In this document: positions 11,390 to 20,650 of the stretch, piece after piece | Layout of the letters: each line of letters starts with the position of its first letter | Position numbering within the stretch: position 1 is the stretch's first letter | Source of the DNA: Isoetes taiwanensis | Lineage: Eukaryota; Streptophyta; Lycopodiopsida; Isoetales; Isoetaceae | Assembly: GCA_021234155.1 (NCBI GenBank) | Contig: JAJEKV010000028.1 | Location: 12,414,134 to 12,478,133 of the forward strand | DNA: 64,000 bases | Direction of reading: 5' to 3' | Notes under the pieces: generated by a model | Databases searched by the model: none | What the model saw: only the letters and a program-made list of their open reading frames with translations | Told to the model about the DNA's origin: nothing | Made by a program: the position numbers and the translations under genes

Positions 11390-11850
11390 GCTTTTGTTGT
11401 GACCATTGGTTGTTGACCATTATGCACCACACGCACAAAAAAAGGGTTTTTGTTGTGAGCCATTGGTTGTTGACCATTGGAAAAAAAAAGGCTAAAATCA
11501 ATGGCTCAGAAATGGTGCACTCTAGATGTACGCATTAGTACATCCATTTGAATACATCACGAAATCATAAGAAAACCTTAGTGAAAAGCGTACAAAAACA
11601 CAAAGAAAACCCCCTGTTATTATGCTACATATTGCTATTGATGGTTGATAATGGATCATTTTTTGATATAGTGCTAAGGTTTCTCACCTTTATAATGTTG
11701 GTGCCACGTTTAGTAATTGTGTTGATGTTAGTGCCACTGTTAGTGATTTTGTAAATGACAGTGCTAATATTACTGATTTCGTTAATGTTGTTCCACTGTT
11801 AGTAATTTTGTCAATGTTAGCACTAAACTTAATCTGTAGTTAGTGAAGCA
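11390..11850. repeat. Short degenerate tandem repeats
   Basis: At 11390-11480 a ~60-bp unit containing TTTTGTTGTGA and CCATTGGTTGTTGACCATT occurs twice. At 11690-11830 a ~40-bp unit built around GTTAGTGCCACTGTTAGT and TTTTGTNAATG is repeated three to four times with divergence. Both lie in the presumed intron of the decayed transposase gene. No coding is supported. Confidence 0.6.
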
Positions 11851-13195
11851 CCACCTACCACTACAGATTAGCAATGCTTTCATCTCAATGTCCTAGCACT
11901 GGTTAGTGGTTTGGTTTGCTAAGGGTTATGTTGTAATGCTAATGGAATCAGTAATTAGTTCTAAGTTGCTATTCATTAGCAGTTGTTTTTTCGAGTGGTA
12001 TTAGCATTAGCATTTACTAAGTAGTTTTCTATTCTTATTCTGCAGACAGAATTCTTCACTAGTTCCAAGCAAGACAATCCAGATGTTCAAATTAAGCAGA
12101 GAGCCTTCGAGAAATTAAAGCCTTACTTTGTTGTAAAGCTATCTGAATTTAATACCTGTTGTTGCGTCTATCATGAGAGGATGTCAATGTTGAGGGAAGG
12201 GGTGAAGAACATGAGGAAAAAGTCCATGGTGCATGATGCAGATTGCACCTGTGAGTGCAAGATATGTGACTACACGGCAAGCCAAGTAGGGTGCAATGCA
12301 GTAAGACATGTTTGGCAGTCTAACAGTGACATGTGGAGAAGCATGGTTTGCCCAAAGCCTGAAGGTGAGGAGTGGCACAATGAAGCATGCTTGTCAGCAG
12401 CAAATGTGGTGTGGACAAAATGGAAAGGTGTCCAAAAGAAGAAACAAAGGACAATACCTCAAAAATCACTTGGGAGAACATAGACTACATTGAAATTGGT
12501 AAGGATAAAAATGGCAAACCCAAAAAAAGAATTGAGCATCAATATTTACAGACTTCACCCAATGTTTTGATGGAAACCTTCAGATCTAAAGCAAAGGAGT
12601 TTGTGACACATAATTTCAGGTATAAATGGCAGCAAGCCATGTTTAGACAACTACTGAACAGGTTTGCTGACATGATACTATTGTATCAGTGGTTGACTTT
12701 GCAAAGAATTACTCTTTCAAGGAGCAGAATGAAGTCCAATCCAAGCATTGGCATAATGAGTAGATCACTGTTCTTGTGCACCTCACATATAGAAGGGATC
12801 CTGAAACACAAGAAATGATCAAGGAAGAACATTTTTATATATCTGATGACAGAAAACATGATTCTTTGTTTATGCAGCATTGCTTTCTCTTACACAATCA
12901 TTGGATGCAAGAGAAGGAAATCACTTTGAAGAAGCATTATGTCTTCTCAGATGGTGCAGGGTGTCAAAGCTTTGCATAATTCTAACTTTCTTTTCAAGTG
13001 TGGGCATCACTGCATTTGGGACCACTAAAAGCAGATTATACCATTTAGACTTTTGTTTAACCATCTTCTAAGATGGTACTCAAACCTTTAAGATATATCT
13101 TAGACGTGTTTAATATTGACAGTGGAAATTCCATGCTCGTTAGGAACACCCCTAGGCAAAAATGTAGGTGTAAACCCCATGCTTCAGAACAGAGT

Positions 13196-13268
13196 GGGTC
13201 CGACCTCGCGGATTTTGCACCAAAGAAATGTTCGCGGCGGCCTTGGCCGCCGCGATAAATTTCTTGTA
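13196..13268 (+). repeat. GC-rich hairpin repeat, copy 1
   Basis: A 22-bp palindrome at 13233-13254 (CGCGGCGGCC, TT, GGCCGCCGCG) sits inside a second stem AAGAAAT/ATTTCTT, with GGGTCC upstream and TTGTA downstream. The same ~73-bp block is found at 31018-31090 and is nearly identical from GAAATG to TTGTA. Its CpG-rich core stands out against AT-rich surroundings. Confidence 0.85.
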
Positions 13269-13289
13269 AATCTTAGAATTAGATTGACT

Positions 13290-13653
13290 GCCTCTGTGGT
13301 AAGAACTGTTAGCCCCTTGGGCTAAGTCATAGACGTTAGTGGCATAGGCCACATGTCATCATAGATGTTAGTGGCACATGGCCACATGTTGTCATCATAT
13401 AGGGTTAGGGTTTGCTCACTATATAGAGAGAGCATTTCCCCTCATTGTTTAGGTTTCAGCTCACGTTTTGGAGCGCCTCATTTTGGCAATATGATCCACT
13501 TTGTTCATTTCTTGGCATTTGTGCCCTGTTTGTGTTCTTGGAGTTTCCTCCCCCTTTGTTTTGTCATTCTTGAGCATTTGTGGCAGCCTTGTTGCATCCG
13601 GCAGCCATGGTCTGCTGCAGCAAGGTGCATGCCAAGAACCCCATATTTCAACA
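13290..13653 (+). mobile_element. LTR stub D with TATA box
   Basis: A region with LTR features ends in CAACA directly before a primer-binding site at 13655. It contains TATATAG at 13420-13426 followed by a pyrimidine/T-rich leader, as expected for the LTR promoter. A unit with GTTAGTGGCA and GGCCACATG repeats near 13335-13385. The left boundary is approximate. No internal coding region or second LTR is recognised, so this is a stub or a very short non-autonomous element. Confidence 0.5.
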
Positions 13654-13654
13654 C

Positions 13655-13670
13655 TGGCGCCGATGCCGGG
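13655..13670 (+). other. Primer-binding site, tRNA-Asp type
   Basis: TGGCGCCGATGCCGGG matches, with one change, the TGGCGCCGTTGCCGGGG primer site seen in plant Ty3-type retrotransposons and attributed to tRNA-Asp. It lies one base after the CA end of the preceding LTR-like sequence. Confidence 0.75.
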
Positions 13671-13833
13671 TTCATACACGCATAGCAAACAGCCAACAAA
13701 CCAAGTGCACCAAGTGACTTGTGCGCCAAGTGCATAGCGCATACCAATGGTGGTTTTCTTCTTCCTTTAGGGCGGTTCTCATGGGTCTCAAACCTTGAGC
13801 CCAGCCCAAACTTAAGAAACTGGATTAAATTTA

Positions 13834-14541
13834 GGGAAAAACTACAAAATGCCCTTATGTTTTGATGAATTTCACCAAATGCCCTTAACTTTTCACCAAA
13901 TGCCCCTGGTCAACGTACAATGTATTTTGTATTTTTTAATCTTGAAAATTGTAAATTTACGAAATACCCTTAAGTTTTAAGCAAATTATTGAAATGACCT
14001 TGAACAACATCGTATTGTTGTTGGAGGCAACATCATACCTAGAACAGTGGGAACAATAATAGGGCGCATGATCTTTCTATAGGTTGCAGAGTAAGAAGTG
14101 AGTAAAAAGGCTTGGTGAGTCTCCAGAATCGTGAGAGCTTGTGCCGGCAGAATTGTGAGAGACTGATCCTTCAAAAAATCTTGAGAAAACAGAATCGGTG
14201 CAAAATCATGAGAGCCTGAGAGAAAAAATCAATGGAGCAAGCTAAAATTAATGGAGCAAAATGAGTTTCAATTAGAAGCAAATTTGATGGAGCCTCTTGT
14301 GCCTTCCTTTTTCTTTTTGAGGAACTGTGCACAAAAGTAGGCGTTGATCCAAAAACGGCGCCAAAAACATATCCATTAAAAAAGGGCATTCCGTTGAATA
14401 CGAAAAACTGAAGGGCATTTTGTGAAACTTGAAATTTTATAGAAAGATATACGTTGACCAAGGGCATTTAATAAAATTATAAAAAGTCAGGGGCATCTAG
14501 TGAAATTCGTCAAAACATAGAGGCATTTTGTAGTTTTTCCC
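13834..14541. mobile_element. MITE with ~100-bp terminal inverted repeats
   Basis: The ends are GGGAAAAACTACAAAATGCC on both strands, and the inverted similarity extends roughly 100 bp inward (TATGTTTTGA, GAATTTCAC, GGTCAACGTA blocks). Long inverted repeats suggest a Mutator-like MITE, but no clean 9-bp target duplication is visible (flanks TTAAATTTA and ATATTTATT). The interior has no supported gene. A diverged relative is at about 46378-46672. Confidence 0.75.
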
Positions 14542-14823
14542 ATATTTATTTTTGTCATTTTCTGCCTCCAATGACTCATATTCATAGTGCCAAATTTGTC
14601 CATGTCAAGAAGGAAGTTGAGATTTGCGCTTTCATGGGGCAAATCTGGATTGAGGTCAACCTGCAAGATGGCAAGAAATTTCAGGTTTCAGGTTTCCTAT
14701 GCGAAAACTTCACATTACTGTTCTCTAGATGTATTGAGCCTTCAAAGGGCACCTTAAACACGTAAGACAGGGCCATTATGTGGCCGAAATTTAGAAGCGT
14801 ATATTTCTAACCTAAGGTTTGCA

Positions 14824-16084
14824 ATGGTGAGTATTAGTATTCGTATGGAAAAAGGGTATGTTGGTGACGGTGGCACTGTGGATTCCAAACTCTGGAATCT
14901 AGGGCGAGCATCTGTTGCTCGGTTGGCCGGAAGTGGTAGTCCTCACGTGGTCTGCTCCATAGATGGCAGAGATGGCGAGGTCGGCGGTTATTATGTGTCT
15001 TGGTTGTGGGCTTCTTTACGTTTTGGGGTTCAGGATAAGGAGGTGTCGGGTTGCGTGGTCGAGAGCGGAGCTGGAGTCTTGTGCAAGGGGATTTCTGTCA
15101 GAGGTAAGCCGGCTCTGTTGTTTTGTTTATAGTAATGTCTCTGAAGAGGGCAGCGAGGAAAGGGAAGAGTGTTGCTTGCTTTGACCCTGCTTCTCTGAGT
15201 TGTTTAAACCTCGGTTCTTCTGAAGAGCGCGAGACTGGGGGACATGCTGGTTGTTCTCTTGGGCAGGATTGGAATGCCATAGACGTGAGTGTGACCTTAG
15301 GTTTGTCTGGGCAAGATGTGCCCACGAGTTTTTATGATGGTCTTGTGGGGTTTTGCAATCGGAGGTTCAAGAGTTCCAGGGCCATGAATGATGCTATAAA
15401 AAGAGATTCAATTGGGTTTCTAAGCCTTCTGGTGTGATATTGGTATGTAAAGCCCTTAAAAACACTCGCCTTCATTGTTTTGAGGGTATGATTGGGTTCT
15501 GTATGAAGGACGTTGGAAAAGTTCATTATGTCTGCCATCTTCATAATGTGAGTGATTCTGCCATCGGGAAAGAAAAGGATTTGTATTTGAGATGGGGAGC
15601 TGGTGACACGAAAAATTTAGATGTGCTTGATAATAAAAACATGTTGAATCGAGCTGCCCATTTTGTGAATTACCATGGGAACCGTAGATTGACTACTAGT
15701 TTGTTGTATACGTTGGCCAGGATGATTCTTTCTGGAAAATTTACTTTGTCTAGTTCTTGGATTATCCCTTCAAACATTGCCCACATCAATGAGCACCGTG
15801 TCTGGGCTGCATGGAGAGTCCTGCTCAATCCTAGTCACTGCATGCCGTCAGATATGAGAACCATCTTGTTTGGCTTGCCAGCAGGTTTTGTACCTGTGGA
15901 AAGGAATGGGCGTGGGCGGAAGCGGTATTGGGATGATGCCATTCCTGCTGATGAGCAAGATAATAGCTTCGAGGATATTCATGATGCTTCTTATAGTGCA
16001 GACAGTCATGATATTGTGATACTGGAGCCTAGTGTAGATTACGTCCCTGTGCACAAGGGTGATCGTACCATGGTTGTTGGCTGA
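14824..16084 (+). pseudogene. Possible Rep/HUH-like rolling-circle transposase, broken
   Basis: Three open segments follow one another: 14824-15132, 15135-15438 (from ATG) and 15434-16084. The first two would join in frame only if 15104-15132 were removed as a 29-bp intron, too short for normal splicing. The second and third are linked by a frameshift near 15395-15415. The third contains GMIGFCMKD (from 15488), then KVHYVCHLHNVSD, a helical NRRLTTSLLYTLARMIL stretch, SHCMPSDMRTILFGLP and a basic RGRKRYWDD tail. GxCxKD resembles the Y-x-x-K box of Rep/HUH endonucleases, but Phe (TTC at 15497-15499) stands where Tyr would be expected, and no HUH box is seen upstream. Family assignment is tentative. 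Confidence 0.4.
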
Positions 16085-16162
16085 TGAACTTGGTTGGCTG
16101 TTGGTTGTACAGTTGGGTTTCTTTGTTTTCATGGTTTTGTTTGTTTTATAGTTGTAGGAGTT

Positions 16163-16525
16163 ATGGAGACTGATCGGGAAGCAGTTGTTGGCGTGGAGCA
16201 ACCTATTGTGTCTTTGATTGAATCTTTCATTTCATCTGCTGTAGAGGTATCCCATCCCGACCCTGTTGTGTTTTCAGCTGAACCTGAGGCGGCATTTTCC
16301 GCTCAGGAGCTCGTGAATAATGTTATCCAGGTTGGGACTGAGGCGCATAGGATTGCGGCATCTCTGCGCTTGCTTAGGCGGCAGCTTAGAGGGTTCTATG
16401 TGTCCATTGACAATGCCATATCTGTTGTGGAGTGGGAGCATTTGAGTGTGCCTGTTTCTGAATTGCACATATTACGTTCTCATATGAGCCTTGCGAGGGC
16501 ATTACTTGTGCAGGAAACATGGTAA
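16163..16525 (+). CDS. Unrecognised 120-aa ORF beside the Rep-like gene
   Basis: An open frame starts at ATG 16163, 79 bp after the Rep-like frame ends, on the same strand. It encodes an acidic N-terminus followed by a predicted helical half (RIAASLRLLRRQLRGFYVSI). No motif is recognised. Its position suggests an accessory ORF of the same element or the next exon of the same gene. I see no membrane segment or signal peptide from the chosen start. Confidence 0.4.
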   Translation: METDREAVVGVEQPIVSLIESFISSAVEVSHPDPVVFSAEPEAAFSAQELVNNVIQVGTEAHRIAASLRLLRRQLRGFYVSIDNAISVVEWEHLSVPVSELHILRSHMSLARALLVQETW

Positions 16526-16736
16526 CTAGATGCAGTCATTAGGCATGCACAAAGTGGCTCAGCTATGAACTGATTTATTTACATGTTCTCGTTTTGTTAG
16601 CTTGTGATTTTGTATGTGGAGTTCATGAACCTTGATCTGGATTTGTATTATAGGTGCACCTTCGTGTTGGGGAGCTCAACTTCGGTCAGCTGGTTGAGTG
16701 CCTTCAACATTGTGAACTTTCTTTTGAGTTGTTAAT

Positions 16737-16990
16737 GTATAGGTATGGTTTGTTGGTTATGGGAGATGCTTATTTATGATTGTGAGGAGGCTGAAATTGG
16801 TTAATGTATAGGTATGGTTTGGTGGTTATGGGAAATGCTTATTCATGATTGTGAGGAAGCTGAAATTGGTTAATGGAACTGTGTGATGAGCTGGATTGTT
16901 AAAGTAATGGGAGTAATTTCTCTGCTATGTTAGGTCGTTGTGGGAAATGCTTATTAAATAACTGTGAGGAGGCTGAAATTGGTTAACAGA
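16737..16990. repeat. ~67-bp tandem repeats, about three units
   Basis: A unit beginning TATAGGTATGGTTTG and containing GGGARATGCTTATT, TGTGAGGAGGCTGAAATTGG repeats twice in tandem (16738-16872) and once more, partly, at about 16925-16986. It lies between the Rep-like ORFs and the hairpins at 17065-17120, so it may be the 3' non-coding part of that element. Confidence 0.75.
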
Positions 16991-17064
16991 ATTATGTCAT
17001 GGGCTGGATTGTTGTTCACATTTCATTATATAAAATATGGGACTAACTTGTGTGCTATGTTAGT

Positions 17065-17120
17065 GGGCTTCGGCCCCTAAGCATACCAGGCATCCCTCTT
17101 GTGGGATACCTAGTATGCTT
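17065..17120 (+). other. Double hairpin, candidate element end
   Basis: A GC hairpin GGGC-TTCG-GCCC (17065-17076) is followed by CTAAG and at once by a larger hairpin: AAGCATACCAGGCATCCC (17079-17096) pairs with 17103-17120 with two mismatches and a 6-nt loop. The first hairpin plus CTAAG resembles the ends of the elements at 10708-10726 and 60045-60063. Confidence 0.6.
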
Positions 17121-17122
17121 GG

Positions 17123-17166
17123 ATGAGCGTCGGAACTTATACTGGGGTTCGACTCCCCAGGCTCAT
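17123..17166 (+). other. tRNA-like minihelix (acceptor plus T-arm)
   Basis: A perfect T-arm, TGGGG-TTCGACT-CCCCA (17143-17159), contains the pol III B-box form GGTTCGACTCC. It is flanked by ATGAGCG (17123-17129) and GGCTCAT (17160-17166), which pair as a 7-bp acceptor-like stem with one mismatch. The D and anticodon arms are missing, so it is not a complete tRNA. It could be a SINE head remnant or a tRNA-like end structure. Confidence 0.45.
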
Positions 17167-18020
17167 TGTTTGTTTGGCCCAAATTTGAAAGGTTGTATTT
17201 GTAGCCCAAGGCTTTCAATGGTTTGCATGGCTCATAGAGGTAAGTCAAATACAAGGGATTTGACCCCATCTTGACTTGGATTGCAAGGCTGGAATGTGAT
17301 GAGGTGGCATATGTTGTGGAATATGCTTTGCATCTGATGATCGAAAAAAATTGTGAGGCACCCCAAATGATAATACACCCCCCAAATGATAGCAAATATG
17401 ATTTTTTACTCAATTATTTCGATCTCGTTATTAGTTAGAACATCAGTTGCAAGCTGCTCGTGGGTGGGTTTGCTGCGTTAGCAATAAAAAGAATTATCAA
17501 TGGCCTCCATCACAGGGTATTTCTTGCTTATACAAGTTCCACAATCAATCTTCGTAGTTACCCACTTAATATTGCAACCGCTGGAAGGTAATCAGCTTTG
17601 ACATTTTGAGTTATGCCGTGCATCATATGGTAGCTAATTTCCCTGCAAGGACATCCAATTGTATGTACTCTATTGCGAGGATAATCATATCTTTCATACA
17701 GCAGATAACGAGCTTTTATACAGACTGAAAGAGGCATGCAATTATATAAATTTGTTGATCTTGTCAGGTAGCTAGACAAAGAGGATTGTAGATTGAATGT
17801 AGATGTTTTTGTGAACAGGGCTTTCTAATGGAGCTCATACACTACTGTGTACGCTTGCAACTAGAACTATTAAGTTCTTTACTTTGCCTCAATAATTTGC
17901 TAGACAGCTGATCTCTGAGAATCTTGAAGTGTCGCAGAAGTATGCAATTTTACTATATAAGTGGAGCAGTATCTCAATGAATGTCACCTAGTATCGTTCT
18001 TGACTGGGAATTCAGATGTG

Positions 18021-18200
18021 CAGTTGCTGGTAGAAAATGAATTCTACCATGTCCAGTATTGGAGATGATTCTGTATAAATGACAGTTCTACCTTTTGCGA
18101 TTTGAACAGTGCAAGTGCTGGTAGAAAATAGATTCTACCATATCCAGTATTTGAGATGATTCTGCATAAATGACATTTCTACCTTTTGGGACCTGAACCG
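18021..18200. repeat. ~92-bp tandem duplication upstream of the PPR gene
   Basis: Two adjacent diverged copies of a unit containing GTGCAAGTGCTGGTAGAAAA, TTCTACCAT, CCAGTATT and GACATTTCTACCTTTTG lie about 75-255 bp before the PPR start codon, so they fall in its promoter or 5' UTR. The whole region 17170-18274 has no other supported gene. Confidence 0.75.
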
Positions 18201-18274
18201 ACAGTTTTGTCTATGGAAATATGTAACTGGCACTAAAATGTGCATGTCTACATTGTCATTCTTATTGCACGCTT

Positions 18275-20650
18275 TTGGATGAGATGACGGTAGTTGTGAA
18301 TGGTCCATTTGCATATTCGAAGAAAGTATTAAGCCATTGTTTACATGAACATGAAGGTTGTATTGCCAGCTTGTTGCAAAAATGTGGGGACAGAAAGGAT
18401 CTTACTATGGGAAAAAGGGTTCATGAACACATTGTCAAACATGGTCTGGGTCATGATAGGTATATGGGTAACCTCCTTATTCAGATGTATGGAAAGTGTG
18501 AATCCCTTGATAATGCATGGAAGGTGTTTAAGAGTATGGATAGCCACAACATTCATACCTGGAATATCATGCTTGCAATATATGTTCGGAATAAGCAGCT
18601 TAAGAAAGCTGTCCAACTTTTTCAGCAGATACCTTGTAGGGATGTGGTATCTTGGACCACAGTGATGTCAGCCTACATTCAGGATGGGCAGCTCAAGGCA
18701 GCACATGATCTGTTCCTGGAGATGCCTGAGAGAAATTTGACCACGTGGAATACCATACTAGCAGCATATGCTCAGAAAGGAAACATCAAGGATGTTATCA
18801 ATATCTTCCACCAGATGCCAGAACGAGATACTATATCCTGGAATATTATGCTTGTTGCATACACTCAGCGAGGACAGCTTCAAGATGCCCTAGCTCTTTT
18901 CCAGCAAATGCAATGTCGCAGTATAACATCATGGAATGCCATGATTACAGCATATGCACAGAGAGGATTTCTCACTCAGGCTAGTCAGCTGTTTGAAAAA
19001 ATGCCAGAAAGAGATGTGATCTCATGGAATGTGATGGTTTCCGCTTATATTAAGCAGAGGAAGTTGAAGGAAGCCCTTCATCTGTTTGAAAAGATGCCCA
19101 ATCGGAGTATTGTCTCATGGAATATCATGATTGCTGGTTATGTTCAGGAAGGATATCTAGACTTAGCTGCTCGGATGTTCCAAAGTATGCCTCAGCGTGA
19201 TATTGTGTCATGGAATACCATGGTTGCAGCGTATGCTCAGAATGGAAATCTTGAGGAAGCCATTTATGTATTTAGGCACACCCCTACAAAGGATGCAGTG
19301 TCTTGGAATACAATGCTTGCAGCATATGCACAGAAAGGTATGGCTAAAGATGCATATTGTCTCTTTCAAGAAATTCCCAAGCCAGATGTAGTCTCCTGGA
19401 CTCTCTTGTTATCAGCTTACCTTCAGCAGGGTCTGATTGACAAAGCTTTCTCTCTCTTTCAAAAAATGCCACAGCGAGATGTGGTTTCATGGAATGTTAT
19501 GATTGCTGCTTATGTGCGAGGTGACAAAATACATGAGGCCTTTCAGCTTTTTTCCCAAGCCCCCAAACGTGATATTATTTCATGGAACACCATTATTGCA
19601 GCATTTGCTCGACAAGGGCAGTTGGAAGATGCAACATACCTTTTTCAAAAAATGCCTAGTCGAGATGTAGTGTCTTGGAATACGATGATTACAGCTTATA
19701 TTTATGGGGAAAGGTTGAAGGATGCATTTGATCTCTTCCAGGAGATGCCCTGTCGCAATGTTGCATCATGGAATGCCATGGTTGCAGGTTATGCAAAGTT
19801 GGGGCAACAAATAGAAACTTTTCAGTTGTTTCAAAAAATGCCTTCTGTAGATACCACATCATGTAATGTCATGATTTCCTGCTATACTCAGTTAGGAGAG
19901 CTGAAAAACGCCCTCCATTTCTTAGAAGAAATGCATCTGTATGATATAAAACCAAACAAGTACACATACGCCATCATACTTGAATTGTGTGCAAACCAAC
20001 TTGCGTTAGCTAGAGGCAAGCAGGTGCACACTAGCATTAACCTTTATAAATTAAATTCTGATATAGTCGTCAACACTGCCCTTGTCAATATGTATGCAAA
20101 GTGTGGTTGTTTGAATGAAGCATGCATGGAATTTGACAGAGTAATGGACCACGACCAAATTTCATGGAACAGTCTGATAATAGCATTTGCACAACATGGG
20201 CATGGATATGAAGCGGCTAACATGTTGGATGTTATGCATTTGGAGGGCATAATGCCAGACAGGAACACATTTCTTGGCATGCTTTATGCTTGTAGCCATT
20301 CTGGCTTGCAGAATCATGGTTATTACTATCTTACATTCATGGTAAACAATTATGAAATAACACCAACCATTGCACATTTTGGCTGCATTCTCGATACGCT
20401 TCGGCGATCGGGGTGGATGGATGAGGCTGAAACATTGATTAATGGTCTACCACTTCAACCTGATGTTTCATGCTGGAAGGTTTTGCTTGGTTCTTGCACT
20501 GGTCTTCTCAACTATAATCAGGCAAGGCGAGCTGCAGAGAATGTCCTTGATTTGGATCCAGACAATGCAGCAACATACATAATCCTATCAAATATGCATG
20601 CTGTTTCAAATGGCATGGGTCAAGATAAGGCGTTGCTACCAACTGGGTGA
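18275..20650 (+). CDS. Pentatricopeptide repeat protein, tandem S-type repeats with short E-like end
   Basis: This intronless 791-codon frame encodes a PLS-class PPR protein. After an N-terminal block (CIASLLQKCGDRKDLTMGKRVHEHIVKHG, residues ~30-90 in several pieces) come 14 uninterrupted 31-residue S motifs, each with a core such as VSWNTMVAAYAQ and a linker such as MPxRD, spanning about residues 92-530. Canonical longer motifs follow (IKPNKYTYAIILELC, ISWNSLIIAFAQHG) and an E1-like end (LDLDPDNAATYIILSN). The protein stops soon after LSN, so the E2 and DYW regions are missing. PPR proteins of this class bind organelle RNA, usually one base per repeat, often for C-to-U editing or RNA stability. 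No clear transit peptide is seen after the first Met; an upstream exon is possible. Confidence 0.92.
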   Translation: MDEMTVVVNGPFAYSKKVLSHCLHEHEGCIASLLQKCGDRKDLTMGKRVHEHIVKHGLGHDRYMGNLLIQMYGKCESLDNAWKVFKSMDSHNIHTWNIMLAIYVRNKQLKKAVQLFQQIPCRDVVSWTTVMSAYIQDGQLKAAHDLFLEMPERNLTTWNTILAAYAQKGNIKDVINIFHQMPERDTISWNIMLVAYTQRGQLQDALALFQQMQCRSITSWNAMITAYAQRGFLTQASQLFEKMPERDVISWNVMVSAYIKQRKLKEALHLFEKMPNRSIVSWNIMIAGYVQEGYLDLAARMFQSMPQRDIVSWNTMVAAYAQNGNLEEAIYVFRHTPTKDAVSWNTMLAAYAQKGMAKDAYCLFQEIPKPDVVSWTLLLSAYLQQGLIDKAFSLFQKMPQRDVVSWNVMIAAYVRGDKIHEAFQLFSQAPKRDIISWNTIIAAFARQGQLEDATYLFQKMPSRDVVSWNTMITAYIYGERLKDAFDLFQEMPCRNVASWNAMVAGYAKLGQQIETFQLFQKMPSVDTTSCNVMISCYTQLGELKNALHFLEEMHLYDIKPNKYTYAIILELCANQLALARGKQVHTSINLYKLNSDIVVNTALVNMYAKCGCLNEACMEFDRVMDHDQISWNSLIIAFAQHGHGYEAANMLDVMHLEGIMPDRNTFLGMLYACSHSGLQNHGYYYLTFMVNNYEITPTIAHFGCILDTLRRSGWMDEAETLINGLPLQPDVSCWKVLLGSCTGLLNYNQARRAAENVLDLDPDNAATYIILSNMHAVSNGMGQDKALLPTG

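Larger units (their letters stand above)
9297..12980 (+). pseudogene. DDE-type transposase-like gene, spliced and decayed (superfamily not assigned)
   Basis: Several plus-strand segments form one gene. 9297-9491 is a basic, helical N-terminus (RRRKWRLQKQRQRASKMRQQ). 9777-9965 contains TRVLPNFKDVRSGRG and KHPTHYLDVSQ. After an intron, a TTCTGCAG acceptor at about 12045 leads to a Cys-rich zinc-binding part (NTCCCVYHERM, CECKIC, HNEACL). Then come VVDFAKNY, HFYISDDRKHD and YVFSDGAGCQ, which resemble catalytic-Asp blocks of an eukaryotic transposase family whose proteins read VDFAxNY...SDGxxxQ. The ORF is broken: a frame change near 12660, a stop after KHWHNE near 12770 and a stop just after SDGAGCQ at about 12978. 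I cannot name the superfamily without a search. The intron carries the foldback at 10082-10726. Confidence 0.6.

Noticed and set aside
13834-14541. Helitron
   Set aside because: Long terminal inverted repeats with matching ends on both sides fit a cut-and-paste MITE, and no CTRR hairpin end is present.
17123-17166. Complete tRNA gene
   Set aside because: D and anticodon arms are absent and the gap between the 5' stem and the T-arm is only 13 nt.
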